Assembly: GCA_004431415.1 (NCBI GenBank)
Contig: QPMI01000189.1
Span: 1-64,000, forward strand
DNA from: Cyanophora paradoxa
Taxonomy: Eukaryota; Glaucocystophyceae; Cyanophorales; Cyanophoraceae
Reading direction: 5' to 3'
Length of the DNA stretch: 64,000 nucleotides
Shown here: one piece after another, positions 53,837 to 64,000 of the stretch
Numbering within the stretch: position 1 is the first letter of the stretch
How the letters are laid out: each line of letters opens with the position of its first letter
The notes under the pieces: model-generated
Database searches by the model: none
Seen by the model: the letters and a program-made list of their open reading frames with translations, nothing else
Told to the model about the DNA's origin: nothing
Made by a program: the position numbers and the translations under genes

Positions 53837-56800
53837 TCAGCGATAGGGCCTGCGTACGCCGGAGCCGGAGGAGGGTACGCGGACGAAGAGCAGCTCCCGC
53901 TCGTACGCATCGACCCGGACCTGCGCATGGGAGGGGCCCGGGCGCATCAAGAGGAGCAGGGTGCGTGGGGGCAGGCGGGCGACGTGGGGCGGCGGGGCGG
54001 GGCGGGGCGGGGGGCGGGGCGGGCCTCGAGGAGGTCGCCGGCGAGGGCGGAGACGAGGGCGGGGAGGTCGGGGGGCAGGCCCAGCTGGGCGGCGTGCAGC
54101 GTGAAGGCGGGGCCGAGCAGCGGCTCGAGCAGCCCCAGCCGCACGCTCGCGTTCGAGCGGAACTCCTCCGTCCCCGTCAGGTGGATCGCCCCGTCGATGA
54201 GGGCGCGCCGCAGCGCCGACCGCCGCCACTCGTCGTCCCGCCCCTCCCAGCCCGAGACCTCGGCGGGGAGATCCTCGACGGGCCCCGCGCGCCAGGCCGC
54301 CCCGGCGGCGTACAGCTCCGCGCACTCCTCGTAGGCCAGCTGCTCGTAGGGGCCCGCCGCCGCCGGCCGCCCCCGCTCGTCGTTCCTGATCGTCACCCGC
54401 AGGCCCAGGCCTGAACGCCCGCCCGCCCTTCCCGTCAAGGAGGGCGGCCGGCGAGCCGGGCAGATTCGGGGCGCACCGGGGGGCGGAGGGGGCAGGGGCG
54501 GCGCGGCGGGGCCTGGCTCCGGGGCGGGCTCGGGGGCCGGGGGCGGGAGGAAGGGCCCGAGGATGCGGAGGACGGAGGCGCGGAGCTCGACGGCGCCGGC
54601 GAGGAGGGCGGGGGCGGCCTCGAGGACGTCCTCGGGGGCGCCCACCTTCCCCGCGCACTCCGCCCAGCGCAGGCTCCGGTTCGAGAGGCGCCACGCGCGC
54701 TCCACGGCGGCCACGGGCGCCTCGGCCCCGGGGCCGCAGCCGCCGGCGGCCGCCGCGATGGCGTCGAAGAGGGCGAGGGCGATGCGGGGGAGGGGCGCGC
54801 GGCGCGGCAGGTGCTTGCCGTAGGGCGTGCCCCGCAGCTCGCCGGCCTTGGCCCAGCGGCGGGCGGCCTTGAGGCCCTCCTCGAGGGCCCCCTCGGGGTC
54901 GGCCCCGGGGCGCAGGCGGAGGCGCCAGGCCTCGTCGGCGGGGGTGCCCGAGGGGGCCCCCGCCTCCTCCAGGAGGGCGGCGCCGGGCAGGAGCAGGAGG
55001 GCGGCGGTGCGGAGGGTGGGGAGCCCGAGGTCCCCCAGGAGCTTTGAGGGGTCCTGCCTCAGGCCCACCGCGAGGGCCTTCGAGAGCTGCCCGAGGGTCG
55101 CCGAGCGGCCCCCCGCCAGGGCCGCCCCCAGCGCCCGCCCGAGGCGCTGCGCGTTGCGGTCGAAGTTGAGGCCGAGGAGCTGGAGCTCGGTGCGGTCGAG
55201 GATGCGGAGGCGGGCGGGGCGGGGGCCGTGGCCGCCCCGCACGGCGACCGCGTGCCCCAGGAGCGCCTCGAGGGCGGCGGGGAGGTCGTCGCCGAGGGCG
55301 GCCGCCGCGATGGAGCGCGCGAGGGGCGTCTTGCGCGCCGCCAGCCAGCGCTGCTTCAGCGCCTCCACGCTCGGCTCCGGCTCGGAGGCGGCCATGAGGA
55401 GCACCAGCCGCGCCAGCTGCCGCTTCACCTGCTCCGCCTCCCCCTCCCCCTTCCCACCCCCCGGAGCCTCCCCGCCTGCCTCCCCCGCCGCCTGCGCCTC
55501 CTCCGCCGCCCCCGCCTCCCGCTGCTTCTTCTTCGGGCTGCCCGGCGGCGGCTTGCCAGAGGTCGCCTGCCGGCCCGGCGCCGGAGCCGCCTCCTCCTCG
55601 GCGCGCTCCTCCTCGGCGTCGGAGGGCTCGAGCTCGAGGGGCGGGCCGGGGGCGGCGGCGGCGGGCCCGCGGCGGACGGCCTCTCCGAGGCTGCCGCTGC
55701 AGCGGAGGCCCGAGGCCTCGTCCCCGGCGAGGGCCCCCGGGACGAGCGCCTTGAGCGCGCTCGCGAGGCCCGCGGGCGCTGCAGGGCCGCCGCCCCGGGC
55801 AGGCCGGCGGCTGCGGCTGCGGCGGGGAAGGGCAGGGCGGGCCCGAACCAGGCCGCCCAGGCCTCGGTGAAGGCGGGGAGGGGAAGCGGGGCCCCTCGGA
55901 GGCGCGCAGCTCGCGCAAGATCGCCACCGCCGCCTCCGCGAGCTGCCGCAGCGTCCACTCCCCCGCCGCCCCGCCCCCGCCCCGCCCGCGGCCTCCTCCG
56001 ACGAAGCGGCCGCCTCGCGGAGGCGGGCGCGAAGGCGGCCGCCGGCAAAGGAGACGGGGAGGAGGCGGCCCGGGCAGAGGCGGACGAGGGCGGCGAGGAG
56101 GGAACGGTAGGGGGCCCCCGGCGGGGCGGCGGCGGCGAAGGGCCGCCGCGTCTCCTCGAGGGCGCGCCAGGCGCGGCCGAGGGCGGCGAGGGGCACGGGA
56201 CCCGGCCCCTCCTCGAGGGCCACCGCGTCGAGCGCGGCCCGCAGCGCCCCCGCCGCCTGCTCCTCGTCCCCGTACTGCGGCCTCGGCGCTGGCCCCGCCG
56301 CCACGCTGGAAGCGGAGGCGGAGGGGGCCGGCGCCGGCGTGCTGGGGCCGGGGCGGGGCCGGGGCGGGGCCGGGGCGGAGGCCGGCGCCTCGTCGTCGGT
56401 GTCGGCGGCGGGGGCGCCGAGGGCGGGGCCGAGGGCCCGGAGAGGAGCAGCCGGGGCTCCTCCCGCGCCTCCCCTCGGGCGGCCGCGCGACGCTGGCGAC
56501 GCCGCGCAGGAAGCGGTGGCACACGAGCTTCGCCGCGTTCGCCGGCGCCTGCAGCTGCTTCGCCGCCGTCGGCGTGCCGGCCGCCTCCGCCGCCGCCGCG
56601 CCGAAGTCCCGGCCCGTCCAGAGGCGCCAGGCCTCGAGGAGGAGGCCGACGGGGATGGCGGGAGCGCGGGCCGGCCCCTCGGCCGCCCGCAGCGCCCGCA
56701 GCGTCCCCACCAGCACCTCCAGGAAGCTCCCCGTGGGGGCCTCCGGCGCCGCCCACGCTCCCCCGGAGGCCTCCTCCAAGGAAAGCGCCAGCATGAGGCG

Positions 56801-57927
56801 GCCGCCGGCGGCCGAGTGGGGCGGGCGGGGCGGGGTGGAGGGCGGCGATGGCGCCGAGGAGGGTGCGGAAGGGGCGGCGGGGGCAGGGCGCGGGAGAAGG
56901 GCTCGGGGGTGCCGGCGGAGGCGCGCCAGGCGGCCGCGAGCGCCGTGAGGGACACGGGGCCGCCCCCGCACCGGCCCCCGGCCTCCCGCAGCAGCCGCCC
57001 CACGTGCTCCCCACCGCCTCCACACACCCGTACAGCGCCGGCGCCGGCGCCGGCGCGGCGCGCGCCTCGCCCGCAGGTGCCTTGGCGGCTGCGGAGGAGG
57101 CGGGGGAGTGGCGGGGGGAGGGGGCGGGGAAGCGGGCGCCGGGGCCGGGGTCGAGGCCGGCGGCGGCGACGGCGGCCTCGAAGTCGGTGAAGAAGTAGAG
57201 CGTCGGGTCGCTCGTCTCGCCCTTGCCCTGCTCCACGACCGCCCCGGCCGGCCACGCCTGCCGCGCCACCGCCGAGATCGAGCCGCCGCGGATGCCCGGG
57301 AAGTCGCACAGCTCCATGGAGCGCCGCAGCGGCCGCCCGCTCAGCTGGTAGTAGCGCGCCCAGAGCCGCGTCGACTTGACGTAGCGCTCCTCCTCGCGGG
57401 GCCCCAGCAGCTCGAGCGCAGCCTGCGTCAGCGTCCGCATGATCTGCTGCTGCGCTGCCGTGAGGGCCCCGCCGGCGCTCTCCGCGTCCCTCCGCGCCGG
57501 CGCCGCTGCTTCGGCCTCCGAGCGGCGGGCGCGCTTCTCCGGCCGCCGCTCCTCCTGGCTGTACTCCCGGTACGCCTCCTGAGGGGACCGCGAGCGCTGC
57601 ACCGACGACTCAGGAGAGCGACTCCGACTCCCGCCGCGACTCCCGCCGCGACTCCCGCCGCGACTCGCACGCTCTGCGGCCCAGCCGCGCGCGTCAGCGA
57701 AATCCCCTCGTCGCGGCCGGCGTACGAGGCGGACCGTCTCTTTGCAACTCCTCGGCGTCGCCTACATCACACGCGCTGCGCTCTGTGTCATCCGCGAGCT
57801 CTAAGACGTCCTGGCACTCGGTCTCCTCCTCGTCATCCTCGCGAATGGGCGTCCCGACTGGCGAGCTTGGCTCTACGGCGTGTGAGCTCTCGCAACACAG
57901 CTGCTGGGGCGACATCGCACCTTCCAT
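53837..57927 (-). CDS. RS/RGG-rich protein with about eight repeated helical modules (OST-HTH/LOTUS-like?)
   Basis: The ATG at 57927 gives MEGAMSPQQLCCESSHAVEP and an acidic stretch. A GTCCGCC intron joins to an RS/RGG segment (SRGGSRGGSRGGSRSRSPES, about 57,600-57,670) and SRSPQEAYREYSQEERRPEK, usual in RNA-binding proteins. After QQIMRTLTQAALELLGPREE, modules repeat a pattern of 'V-L-x2-L-x3-W/R' helix, spacer, helix and beta-like end: SLTALAAAWRASAGTP, VGLLLEAWRLWTGRDFG, VPLAALGRAWRALEET, LPAFTEAWAAWFGPA, VEALKQRWLAARKTPLAR, LGQLSKALAVGLRQDPS and VAAVERAWRLSNRSLRW. A final module has LEPLLGPAFTLHAAQLGLPP and ends at VRVDAYERELLFVRVP. This layout resembles LOTUS/OST-HTH winged helices of RNA-granule proteins; the assignment is inference. 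The last intron may use a GC donor (54,024). Confidence 0.65.
57618..57666 (-). repeat. 12-bp coding repeat (SRGG units)
   Basis: GGGAGTCGCGGC repeats about three times in the coding strand, giving SRGGSRGGSRGG in the RS/RGG segment. Confidence 0.85.
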
Positions 57928-58138
57928 GGGGCGCTGAGCAGGCGAGGCGAAAGCGCTTCCGCGCCGCTGGTACGTGTCGCGGATGACGGTGACAGCCGCG
58001 ATCTAGCCCAGCGCCGTCGTGAATGCGCGATCTTCACGCAAGAGGGGCCGCCTTGGGCCGCCTTGAGTATGCGTACCCGTCCAAAGCTCATCTCGCGCCA
58101 CGCCACAGCCGACCACCGCAGCGCGATCCGGGCCGCGC
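57928..58138. promoter_or_regulatory. Head-to-head promoter between two RS-rich genes
   Basis: 211 bp separate the divergent ATGs of two RS-domain genes, so they may be co-expressed. No core promoter element is evident. Confidence 0.45.
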
Positions 58139-61100
58139 ATGGCGTCCGCACCGCCGCCAGGCCTGCGCGAGAGTCGGCCGGTCCGGCTCGTCGAGGCGTC
58201 GAGCGCTGCGGCTGGGTGCCCCGCGGAGAACCTGCTCACCGCTTCAGACGAGGTGCTCATCCTTAGCTCGAGCCTGGAACCCGGCTGATACCCGCGCAGG
58301 ACCTCTGGCTGAGCGCCGAGAGCGTGCCACAGTCCATCACATTCGAATTCACGGAGCCGGGGCCGGAGATACATACCTTCGCGTTCTTTTGTTGGCATGG
58401 GTGCGATTCTCCGCAAGCTTAGCTCCACGCCTCGCTGAGCCGCCGCCGCAGCTATTGGACAAACGTGAGATCCGCCAAGATCCTCGTATCGGGCGATCTG
58501 CTGAGCTTCCGCTCCGTCTGCAGGGTCGAGGCTGATATGGTGCGTGAATGCGCCGACTGCGAGGGCGCGAATTCCGACGGCGCGCGGTCCCAACCACCGC
58601 GCAGCGGCCCGGATGGCAGTGCTTCGGCCTCGCGGAGCCCATCGCCGGAGACGCGCGGTACGTGCGTATTCTCGTCCAGGACAACTTCGGGGGGCAGCAG
58701 GTGCGAGCTCGCCCGAGGGGAGCGCCGCGCGGTCGGCCGCGGGTGACGTTGCGTGGTGGCGCAGGTGTACATGAACCGCGTGGCGTTCCTTGCGGAGGAC
58801 GTGACGGAGGCCCGCGCCCTTCTCAACGCCTTCACCCCCGCCGGCAGCCCCGAGCGCGCCCCGCCCCCGCCGGGGCAGAGCGCCGGGCCCGGCGGGGCGG
58901 GGCAGCGGGGGCCGGAGAGCCCGCGGGACACGCTGCTGGAGTACCTGGCGTCGGGCCCGGGGTCTGCGGCGGGCCCCGACGGCTCGTTTCTCTCGGCAGC
59001 CTCCCGGGGCGAGACCGACGACGCGCTCGCCCGCGCCCTCCGCCACGCCCCGTCGCCCCGCGCCCAGGCCCCGCCGCCGCGCCCCGCGGCGCACCGCTAC
59101 AGCGGACCGGGCCCCCGCTCCGAGGCGCGCTCGGCGTCGGCGACGGGCTCGGCTTCGGCGTCGGGCTCCGCGTCGCTCTCGGCGTCGGCGTCGGGCTCGG
59201 CGGCCGGCTCGGCGGAGCCCGAGATCCCCTCCGCCGTCTACGACTCCCTCTTCGACGCCCTCCGCTCCCCGGCCCCGCCCTCGGGGCCCATCCCCGCCCG
59301 CGAGCCGCCTCTCGAGAGCCCGCGGCAGGGCCCCCAGCAGCCCGGCGCCCGGGCCTCGGAGACAACACCCCTCCCGCACCGCTCCCCGCAGCACCGCACC
59401 GGACCCGCGACCTACGGCACCCCTCCGCCGGCGCCACGCCCGCCCGTCCCCGCCATGGCTCTCCCGGCTCCGCCCCCGCCGCCCTTCGCTGGCCAGGAGG
59501 ACGGCTCTGCACCGGAGCCGGCGCCGCCGGCGCCGCCGCCCTCGCCGGGGCGCATGCTGCGGGCGGTGCTGCAGTCGCTGAGCCCAGCGTCGGCCGCCGC
59601 GCTCGCGGCGGGGGCGCAAGCGCCGGGACGCCGACGACGCCGCAGCAGCAGCGTGCGGGGCTGGCGCAGTCGAGCCCCTCGCCGGTGGCGGTCGTCGACG
59701 CGGCCCTCGCCCTGGCGCGCGGGCAGGCGAGCCCCGCCGGCCCCCGGCCCGCGAGGCCTTTCTCTCGCCCCCGCCGGCCCTGCCGCTCGCCGAGCAGCGC
59801 GCAGCCGCCGGCCCGTCGCCCCTGCAGGCCGTCGAGGCGCGCCTGCAGGAGACCCTCGCCCGTGCCCGCGCCCTCCTTGGCGCAGAGCCCGTGCCCCTCA
59901 GGCCCCGCGGCGCCCTGGGCCCGGCCCCCGCCACGAGCTGCCCGCCTCCCTCTCGTCGCCGCCCTCCGCCGCGCCGCCGCGCTACGCCGCCGCCGACGCA
60001 GGCGCCGCCCGCCGGCCCGCCCCCGCCCCGAGGACCTCGCGTGGGCCGCCTCCACCGCCCGCGCCTCCGCCGCCTCCCCGCGCAGCAGCCCCATCCCCTC
60101 GCCTCGCCCCTCCACCCGCGCCACTCCACCTCCCCGCCCTCCGCCCGCGGCCGGCGCCGCCCGCCCGCTCCCCGGCGGCGCCGAGGAGATGCGCCCGTGG
60201 CCGGGTCCGGAGGTGAGCCCGCCGGTGACGATCGCCTCGCCGGGCCCGGCGCCGCGCTCGGCGAGCACGGGGGTGCCGAGCAGCGTGCGCACGCGCGCGT
60301 ACGCGCCGGCCTCGCCGCCGGCCCCGGCGGAGGCGGCGCGGGACCTCCACCGGAGCGCCGCCTACGACTACGCCGAGGGTGCCGACGAGGGGCACCAGCG
60401 CGCCCCGGCCCCGCCCCGGCGCCCAGAGCACGCCCCCGCCCGCTCGCCCCTGGAGCCGCGCTCCGAGGCGCGACGGGACCCGCGGCACGGGCCGACCGAG
60501 GAAGGCAGGCACCGCGGCGAGCCGCCGCACCGCCCGCGCGAATCTGTGCGAGCGGTGCCCCCGAGACGCCCTCCCCGGCCCTCGGTGCGCAGCCCCTTGT
60601 CGTCGCCGGGCGCCGCGGGCGGCTGACACGCGCCGCAGGCATCGGCTGGGAGCGCGGGTGGCACGAGGGCGAGTCGGCGGCCGGCTCGGGGCGACGGAGG
60701 GCTCTTCTGCGGCCGGCAGCCCGGCGGCCCCGCCGGAGGCCCTCTTCCTCCCCGGCCGCGGCGCTGGCGGCCGCGACCAATTGTTGCTCCTTCGCGGCCG
60801 CAGCCCGCCCGACGGGAGCCCGCCCGATGCCAGCGCGCCCCGCGGCCGCAGCCGCAGCGCCGGCAGGGAGGCCCCCGAGACGGTCGAGCGCATCTGGCGC
60901 CCCGACCGCGGCGGCGTACGAGAGCGCAGCCGCAGCCGCGGCCGCAGGGTGCGGAGCCGCAGCCGCAGCCGCAGCCGGAGCAGTAGCGGCGGGCACAGCC
61001 AGGGCCGCCGCCGCCGCCGCGATCGCAGTCGTAGCCACGGCCGCGCCCGCAGCAGAGGCAGAATCCCGAGCCCGAGCCCGAGCCCGAGCTCCAGCCGGGG

Positions 61101-63395
61101 TCGCAACCGCAGCCACAGCCGGAGCCGGGAGCGCTACGCAGAGCGTTGGGGGCAGCGCCGGACGGGCGGGGCGCGGGCCCAGGAGCGGAGCCCGCTGCAG
61201 CGACGCCGCCCTGTCGGCGTTCGCGAGAGCGAGAGCGAAGACAGCCGCAGCCGGAGCCCGCATCGCAGGGCAAACGACGGGCGGCGCAGGAGGACGGGCC
61301 GGAGTCCAGAGCACAATCGGAGTGCGGAGCACAGTCGGAGCAGGGAAGGGGAAGCAGGCCGGGAGCGCAGGGCGAGCCGCGGGGGCGACAGCAGCGAGGA
61401 GCGTGAGGATGGCCGCGGGCAGCGCTGCCCGAGGCGGCCGCAGGTGGAGGGCCGGGCGGAGCAGCGGGAGGGTCGGCAGCATGGCGAGGCACGGGGCACG
61501 GGGCGCGGGCGGAGCGCGGAGGCGGCGGAGGCGGCGTGCCGGTGCTGCGGGCGGGGCCCCTCGCCCTCGCCCCCGCCCTCGCCGCCGGGCGGCGGCTCCT
61601 CGGGTACGACCTCGCCGGCCTCCCCGAGGGCGGGCCGGCCCTCCACTCGCCCCCCGAGTCCATCCTCGGCCGCCGCGAGCACCACGCCCGCTCCCGCCAC
61701 CACCGCCCCGACCGCCGCCCCGCCCCGGCGGCCGCCCCGCCCCGGGCCGCCCCGCCGGCCTCGACCGTCAGCCCGGCCCGGCGGGCGACCCGCGGCCGCG
61801 CCGTCATCTCGCCGCCCCCGCAGCCCCTGCCGGCCGTGCCTCTGGAGCCGCCGCGCGCAGACCCGGCGGTGGAACGGGCGTGGCGCGATCGCGCGCGCAT
61901 CGAGCAGCTGCGCGGCAAACTCGCCGAGATGCAGATCAAGGTGGGCGCCACGCCCCCGGCCCCGCCCCCATTCCCGCCACACGGCATGCGAGGCGGGCGG
62001 CAGATCCGGGAGCTCTCGGCCGCGGGGCGGGGCCGGCGGGAGGCCGACGAGGAGTCGTCGCTCGCCTCCTGGAGCGCTGCCTCAGAGGCCGCCCCCCGCC
62101 TCCCCTCGCAGCGCCGCCGGGCACCGCCGGCGGCAGCCCCGGGGGCGCGGCAGGGCCGCGCGGGGCCGCTCCTCACCTCCTCGGAGATCGAGCTGGCGAA
62201 CTGCCAGGCCGAGGTGCTCCCCCCGGCGCTCGGCCGGCCGCTCGCCTGCGCGGGGCCGACGCGTGGCGGGGCAGATGGCGGAGGTGGCGGGGGCGGCGGG
62301 GGCGATGCGGGGCCAGGTGGCGGCCTGCGCGGCCGAGCTGCGCGCCCTCCAGCCGAGCTTGCCGCCCTCAAGGCCGCCCCCCGGCCCGCCCCGGCCCCGC
62401 CCCGCCTGGGCGGCCCCCGGGCCTCGAGCACCTCGCCCAGTACCCCCTCGCGCATCGCGCCTCCTTCGACTCTGCTTACGGCACCGCCGCCCCGCTGCCC
62501 CGCCCCCGCCCCGGCCGCGCCCCCTCCGCCGCCCCCGCCGCCGCCTCCGCCGCTGCAGCCGCAGCCGCAGCAGCGGGCGCCGGCGCTCGCGTGGCCCGAG
62601 GCGGAGGTGCGGTGGTCGGCGCCAGAGCGCCCCTGGCGGCCCGCGGAGGCTGCGCGCGCCCACTACGCGGAGCCGCCCCCGCCGGCCTCCTTCGCAGGTC
62701 TCCCAGCCCCCAGCGGGGCGCCCCACGAAGCTCCGTGGGGAGGGGAGGCGTGGCCATCGGCGCGGGGGTCGCGCAGCGGGCGGGAGGAGGCTGGAGGCGG
62801 GTCGGAGGGCGGCTCGTGGGTGTCCGGCGCGGCGCGGCTGCCGGAGGCGGAGCGGCGCCGGCTGGACGGGGCGATCGAGTCCCTCTACGCTTCCCTGCGC
62901 GCCAAGCTCCACCGCGCCGACCGCCGCGCCCGCTCCGCCGAGCGCCGCGCCTCCGAGGCCGCCACGCAGACCGCCCCCGCCGTCTCCATCGCCGTCCAGA
63001 CCAGCAGCGCCGCCGCCCGCGCCGCCACCCCGGCCCGCAGCTCCAGCCGGCCCCGCAGCACTGGCCGCACCAGTGCCGGCCCCGCCCCGGCCCCAGCGGC
63101 GTCCGTGCCGGCTTGGCGGCCGGCCGCCAAGGCCACCTGCTCGCGGCACCGCCACCACCACGAGCCGAAGGCGGCGGAGGCGGCCCGCAAGCCGGCGCCC
63201 CGCCCCTCGTCCTCGAGTGCGCCCGAGCGCGAGCGGCAGTGGACGGTGATGGGGGACCCCGTGAGGGCGGCCCCGCCGCCCACCCCCGAGATGGTGGCGG
63301 CAGCCGCGATGGCCGCCTACCAGCGTGACGCCCGCCGCGAGGGGACCTCCGGTGCCGGCCGCCCGTACACCGTCGTCGTCCGAGAGCACCGGTAG
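58139..63395 (+). CDS. Galactose-binding-like (discoidin/F5-8C-fold) domain fused to long RS-rich, Pro/Ala-rich tail
   Basis: The ATG at 58139 reads MASAPPPGLRESRPVRLVEA and SSAAAGCPAENLLTASDE, then by splicing DLWLSAESVPQSITFEFTEP, IHTFAFFCWHGYWTNVRSAK, ILVSGDLLSFRSVC, WQCFGLAEPIAGDARYVRIL and VQDNFGGQQVYMNRVAFLAE. 'NLL...D.WLS.....QSITFEF ... YVRI...NFGGQVYMNRV' is the jellyroll pattern of F5/8C/galactose-binding-like domains. It ends in an Ala-rich helix (DVTEARALLNAFTP). A roughly 1,300-residue low-complexity region follows: Ser/Ala/Pro-rich, then Arg/Ser dipeptides (RSRSRSRSRSSSGGHSQ, about 60,940-61,150), a helix DPAVERAWRDRARIEQLRGK and another, RRRLDGAIESLYASLRAKLH. It ends VRREGTSGAGRPYTVVV-like text and REHR, stop at 63395. 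Frames in the tail are hard to fix. The first 650 bp are solid; the role is unknown. Confidence 0.65.
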
Positions 63396-63778
63396 CCATC
63401 GTGCTATTATAGATAGTAGCTGCGCCTTTCACAATTGCATAAACTATGCCTTTGGTGATGGAGGGGGGCTCAAGCCTCAGGGGCGCGGAGGAGGCCGAGG
63501 GGTAGCGAACGCTCGACCTTCGAATTTGATCGATCGGCGCACATGTCGTCGACGTCGACGTCAGCCGCCGCCGCGCCGCCTGCGACCGTGCGGGTGCGTC
63601 GAATTCGATCGCAATGTCTGAACCACGCGCAAGGGGCGCCTGATCATCGAGGCAGGTGCCGATCTCGGTCGTTTGCCAAGGGACACACGCGGGCGAGTGC
63701 ATTTGGGCGCTCACTCGCACCGGAGGCTGGAAGCTGACCACCGCCGTGAGGCTTGAAACGTCTCCCGAACTGTTGAGC
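63396..63778. other. Spacer before the right-edge gene
   Basis: About 380 bp of lower-GC sequence, holding the 3' UTR of the RS-rich gene and the presumed promoter of the next gene. A small frame at 63543-63737 (MSSTSTSAAAAPPATVRVRR) has no support. Confidence 0.45.
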
Positions 63779-64000
63779 ATGCGGCTCTTCGCGCTCTTTC
63801 GAACTTCGGAATTGCAAACCTGCGCATATGCACGCCCGTTTGCTATCTCATCCGCTCTCTCACATCGCGGCTCGCGCTGCGGAAGGTGGCCTCTTTGGTA
63901 CGGGGAGCTACAGGTCGACGGCAGCCACGGCGACGCCTCCTCAGGCAAGGCCAAGGGCGCCCTCTTTGAATACAAGCTTTGCATCGCGCGGGAGAGCTCG
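63779..64000 (+). CDS. Start of an unrecognised gene, cut by the window edge
   Basis: From the ATG at 63779 the frame stays open to the edge (74 codons). The first 35 residues (MRLFALFRTSELQTCAYARP, then FAISSALSHRGSRCGR) are basic and almost free of acidic residues, as in mitochondrial or plastid presequences. The following WYGELQVDGSHGDASSGKAK and GALFEYKLCIARES look like the beginning of a folded domain. Right-partial. No family is recognised from this fragment. Confidence 0.5.
   Translation, partial: MRLFALFRTSELQTCAYARPFAISSALSHRGSRCGRWPLWYGELQVDGSHGDASSGKAKGALFEYKLCIARESS

Noticed and set aside
58003-61482. 1159-codon minus-strand frame opposite the RS-rich gene
   Set aside because: Low-complexity Arg/Ala/Pro text; the plus strand carries the conserved jellyroll exons and RS dipeptides.

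Overview
The window is nuclear DNA of a GC-rich microbial eukaryote. Almost every recognisable gene is cut by short spliceosomal introns (about 45-90 nt). Donors are mostly GTGCGC or GTCCGC, a CTGAC/CTGAG/CTAAC-like branch site lies close to the acceptor, and the acceptor is usually CAG. The intron bodies are arrays of CCCCG or GGGGC. Products include a flagellar axoneme protein (CFAP144/FAM183), organelle RNA proteins (mTERF, PPR), an ACT-domain Raf-like kinase, a CRT/CLT-type transporter and an LpxL-like acyltransferase. This suggests a flagellate, probably an alga, but the lineage cannot be fixed from this window. The very high GC creates long overlapping open frames on both strands. Genes were therefore called from conserved motifs and splice-compatible joins, not from ORF length. 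CDS coordinates give the whole span including introns.

Layout. 0.4-7.7 kb (-): a PWWP-SNF2 chromatin protein with degenerate ATPase motifs and apparent frameshifts. 8.2-9.7 kb (-): LpxL/HtrB-like acyltransferase. About 10.0-10.7 kb (-): weak exons. 11.0-12.7 kb (-): type I membrane protein with an EGF-like motif. 13.2-15.0 kb (+): mTERF. 15.1-17.1 kb (-): DCAF10-like WD40. 17.4-19.9 kb (+): CRT-like transporter. 20.4-22.3 kb (-): DHHC palmitoyltransferase. 22.6-27.1 kb (+): large G3E/CobW protein. 27.3-31.3 kb (-): AT-hook PPR protein. 31.5-32.3 kb (+): CFAP144. 32.4-34.3 kb (-): an unrecognised frame and a USP-like gene interrupted by a dispersed repeat. 34.7-37.3 kb: repeat-rich and gene-poor. 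37.6-38.2 kb (+): 98-residue U-box protein. 38.9-41.7 kb (-): F-box/leucine-rich protein. 41.8-44.0 kb (+): RBBP4/MSI1. 44.8-46.6 kb (-): RAD51C-like. 46.7-49.7 kb (+): ACT-domain kinase. 51.0-52.3 kb (-): unrecognised 441-residue frame. 52.3-53.8 kb: AT-rich island and G tracts. 53.8-57.9 kb (-): RS-rich protein with repeated helical modules (LOTUS-like?). 58.1-63.4 kb (+): galactose-binding-like domain fused to a long RS-rich tail. 63.8 kb to the edge (+): start of another gene.

From 13 kb to 50 kb the recognised genes nearly alternate strands, giving short head-to-head spacers (83-279 bp) and tight tail-to-tail pairs. Functions group loosely into chromatin and DNA repair (SNF2, RBBP4, RAD51C), ubiquitin (DCAF10, U-box, F-box, USP), organelle gene expression (mTERF, PPR), membrane and lipid work (LpxL-like, CRT, DHHC, EGF-like), the flagellum (CFAP144) and signalling (ACT kinase). 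There is no operon-like logic. No rRNA or CRISPR was seen, and no convincing tRNA.
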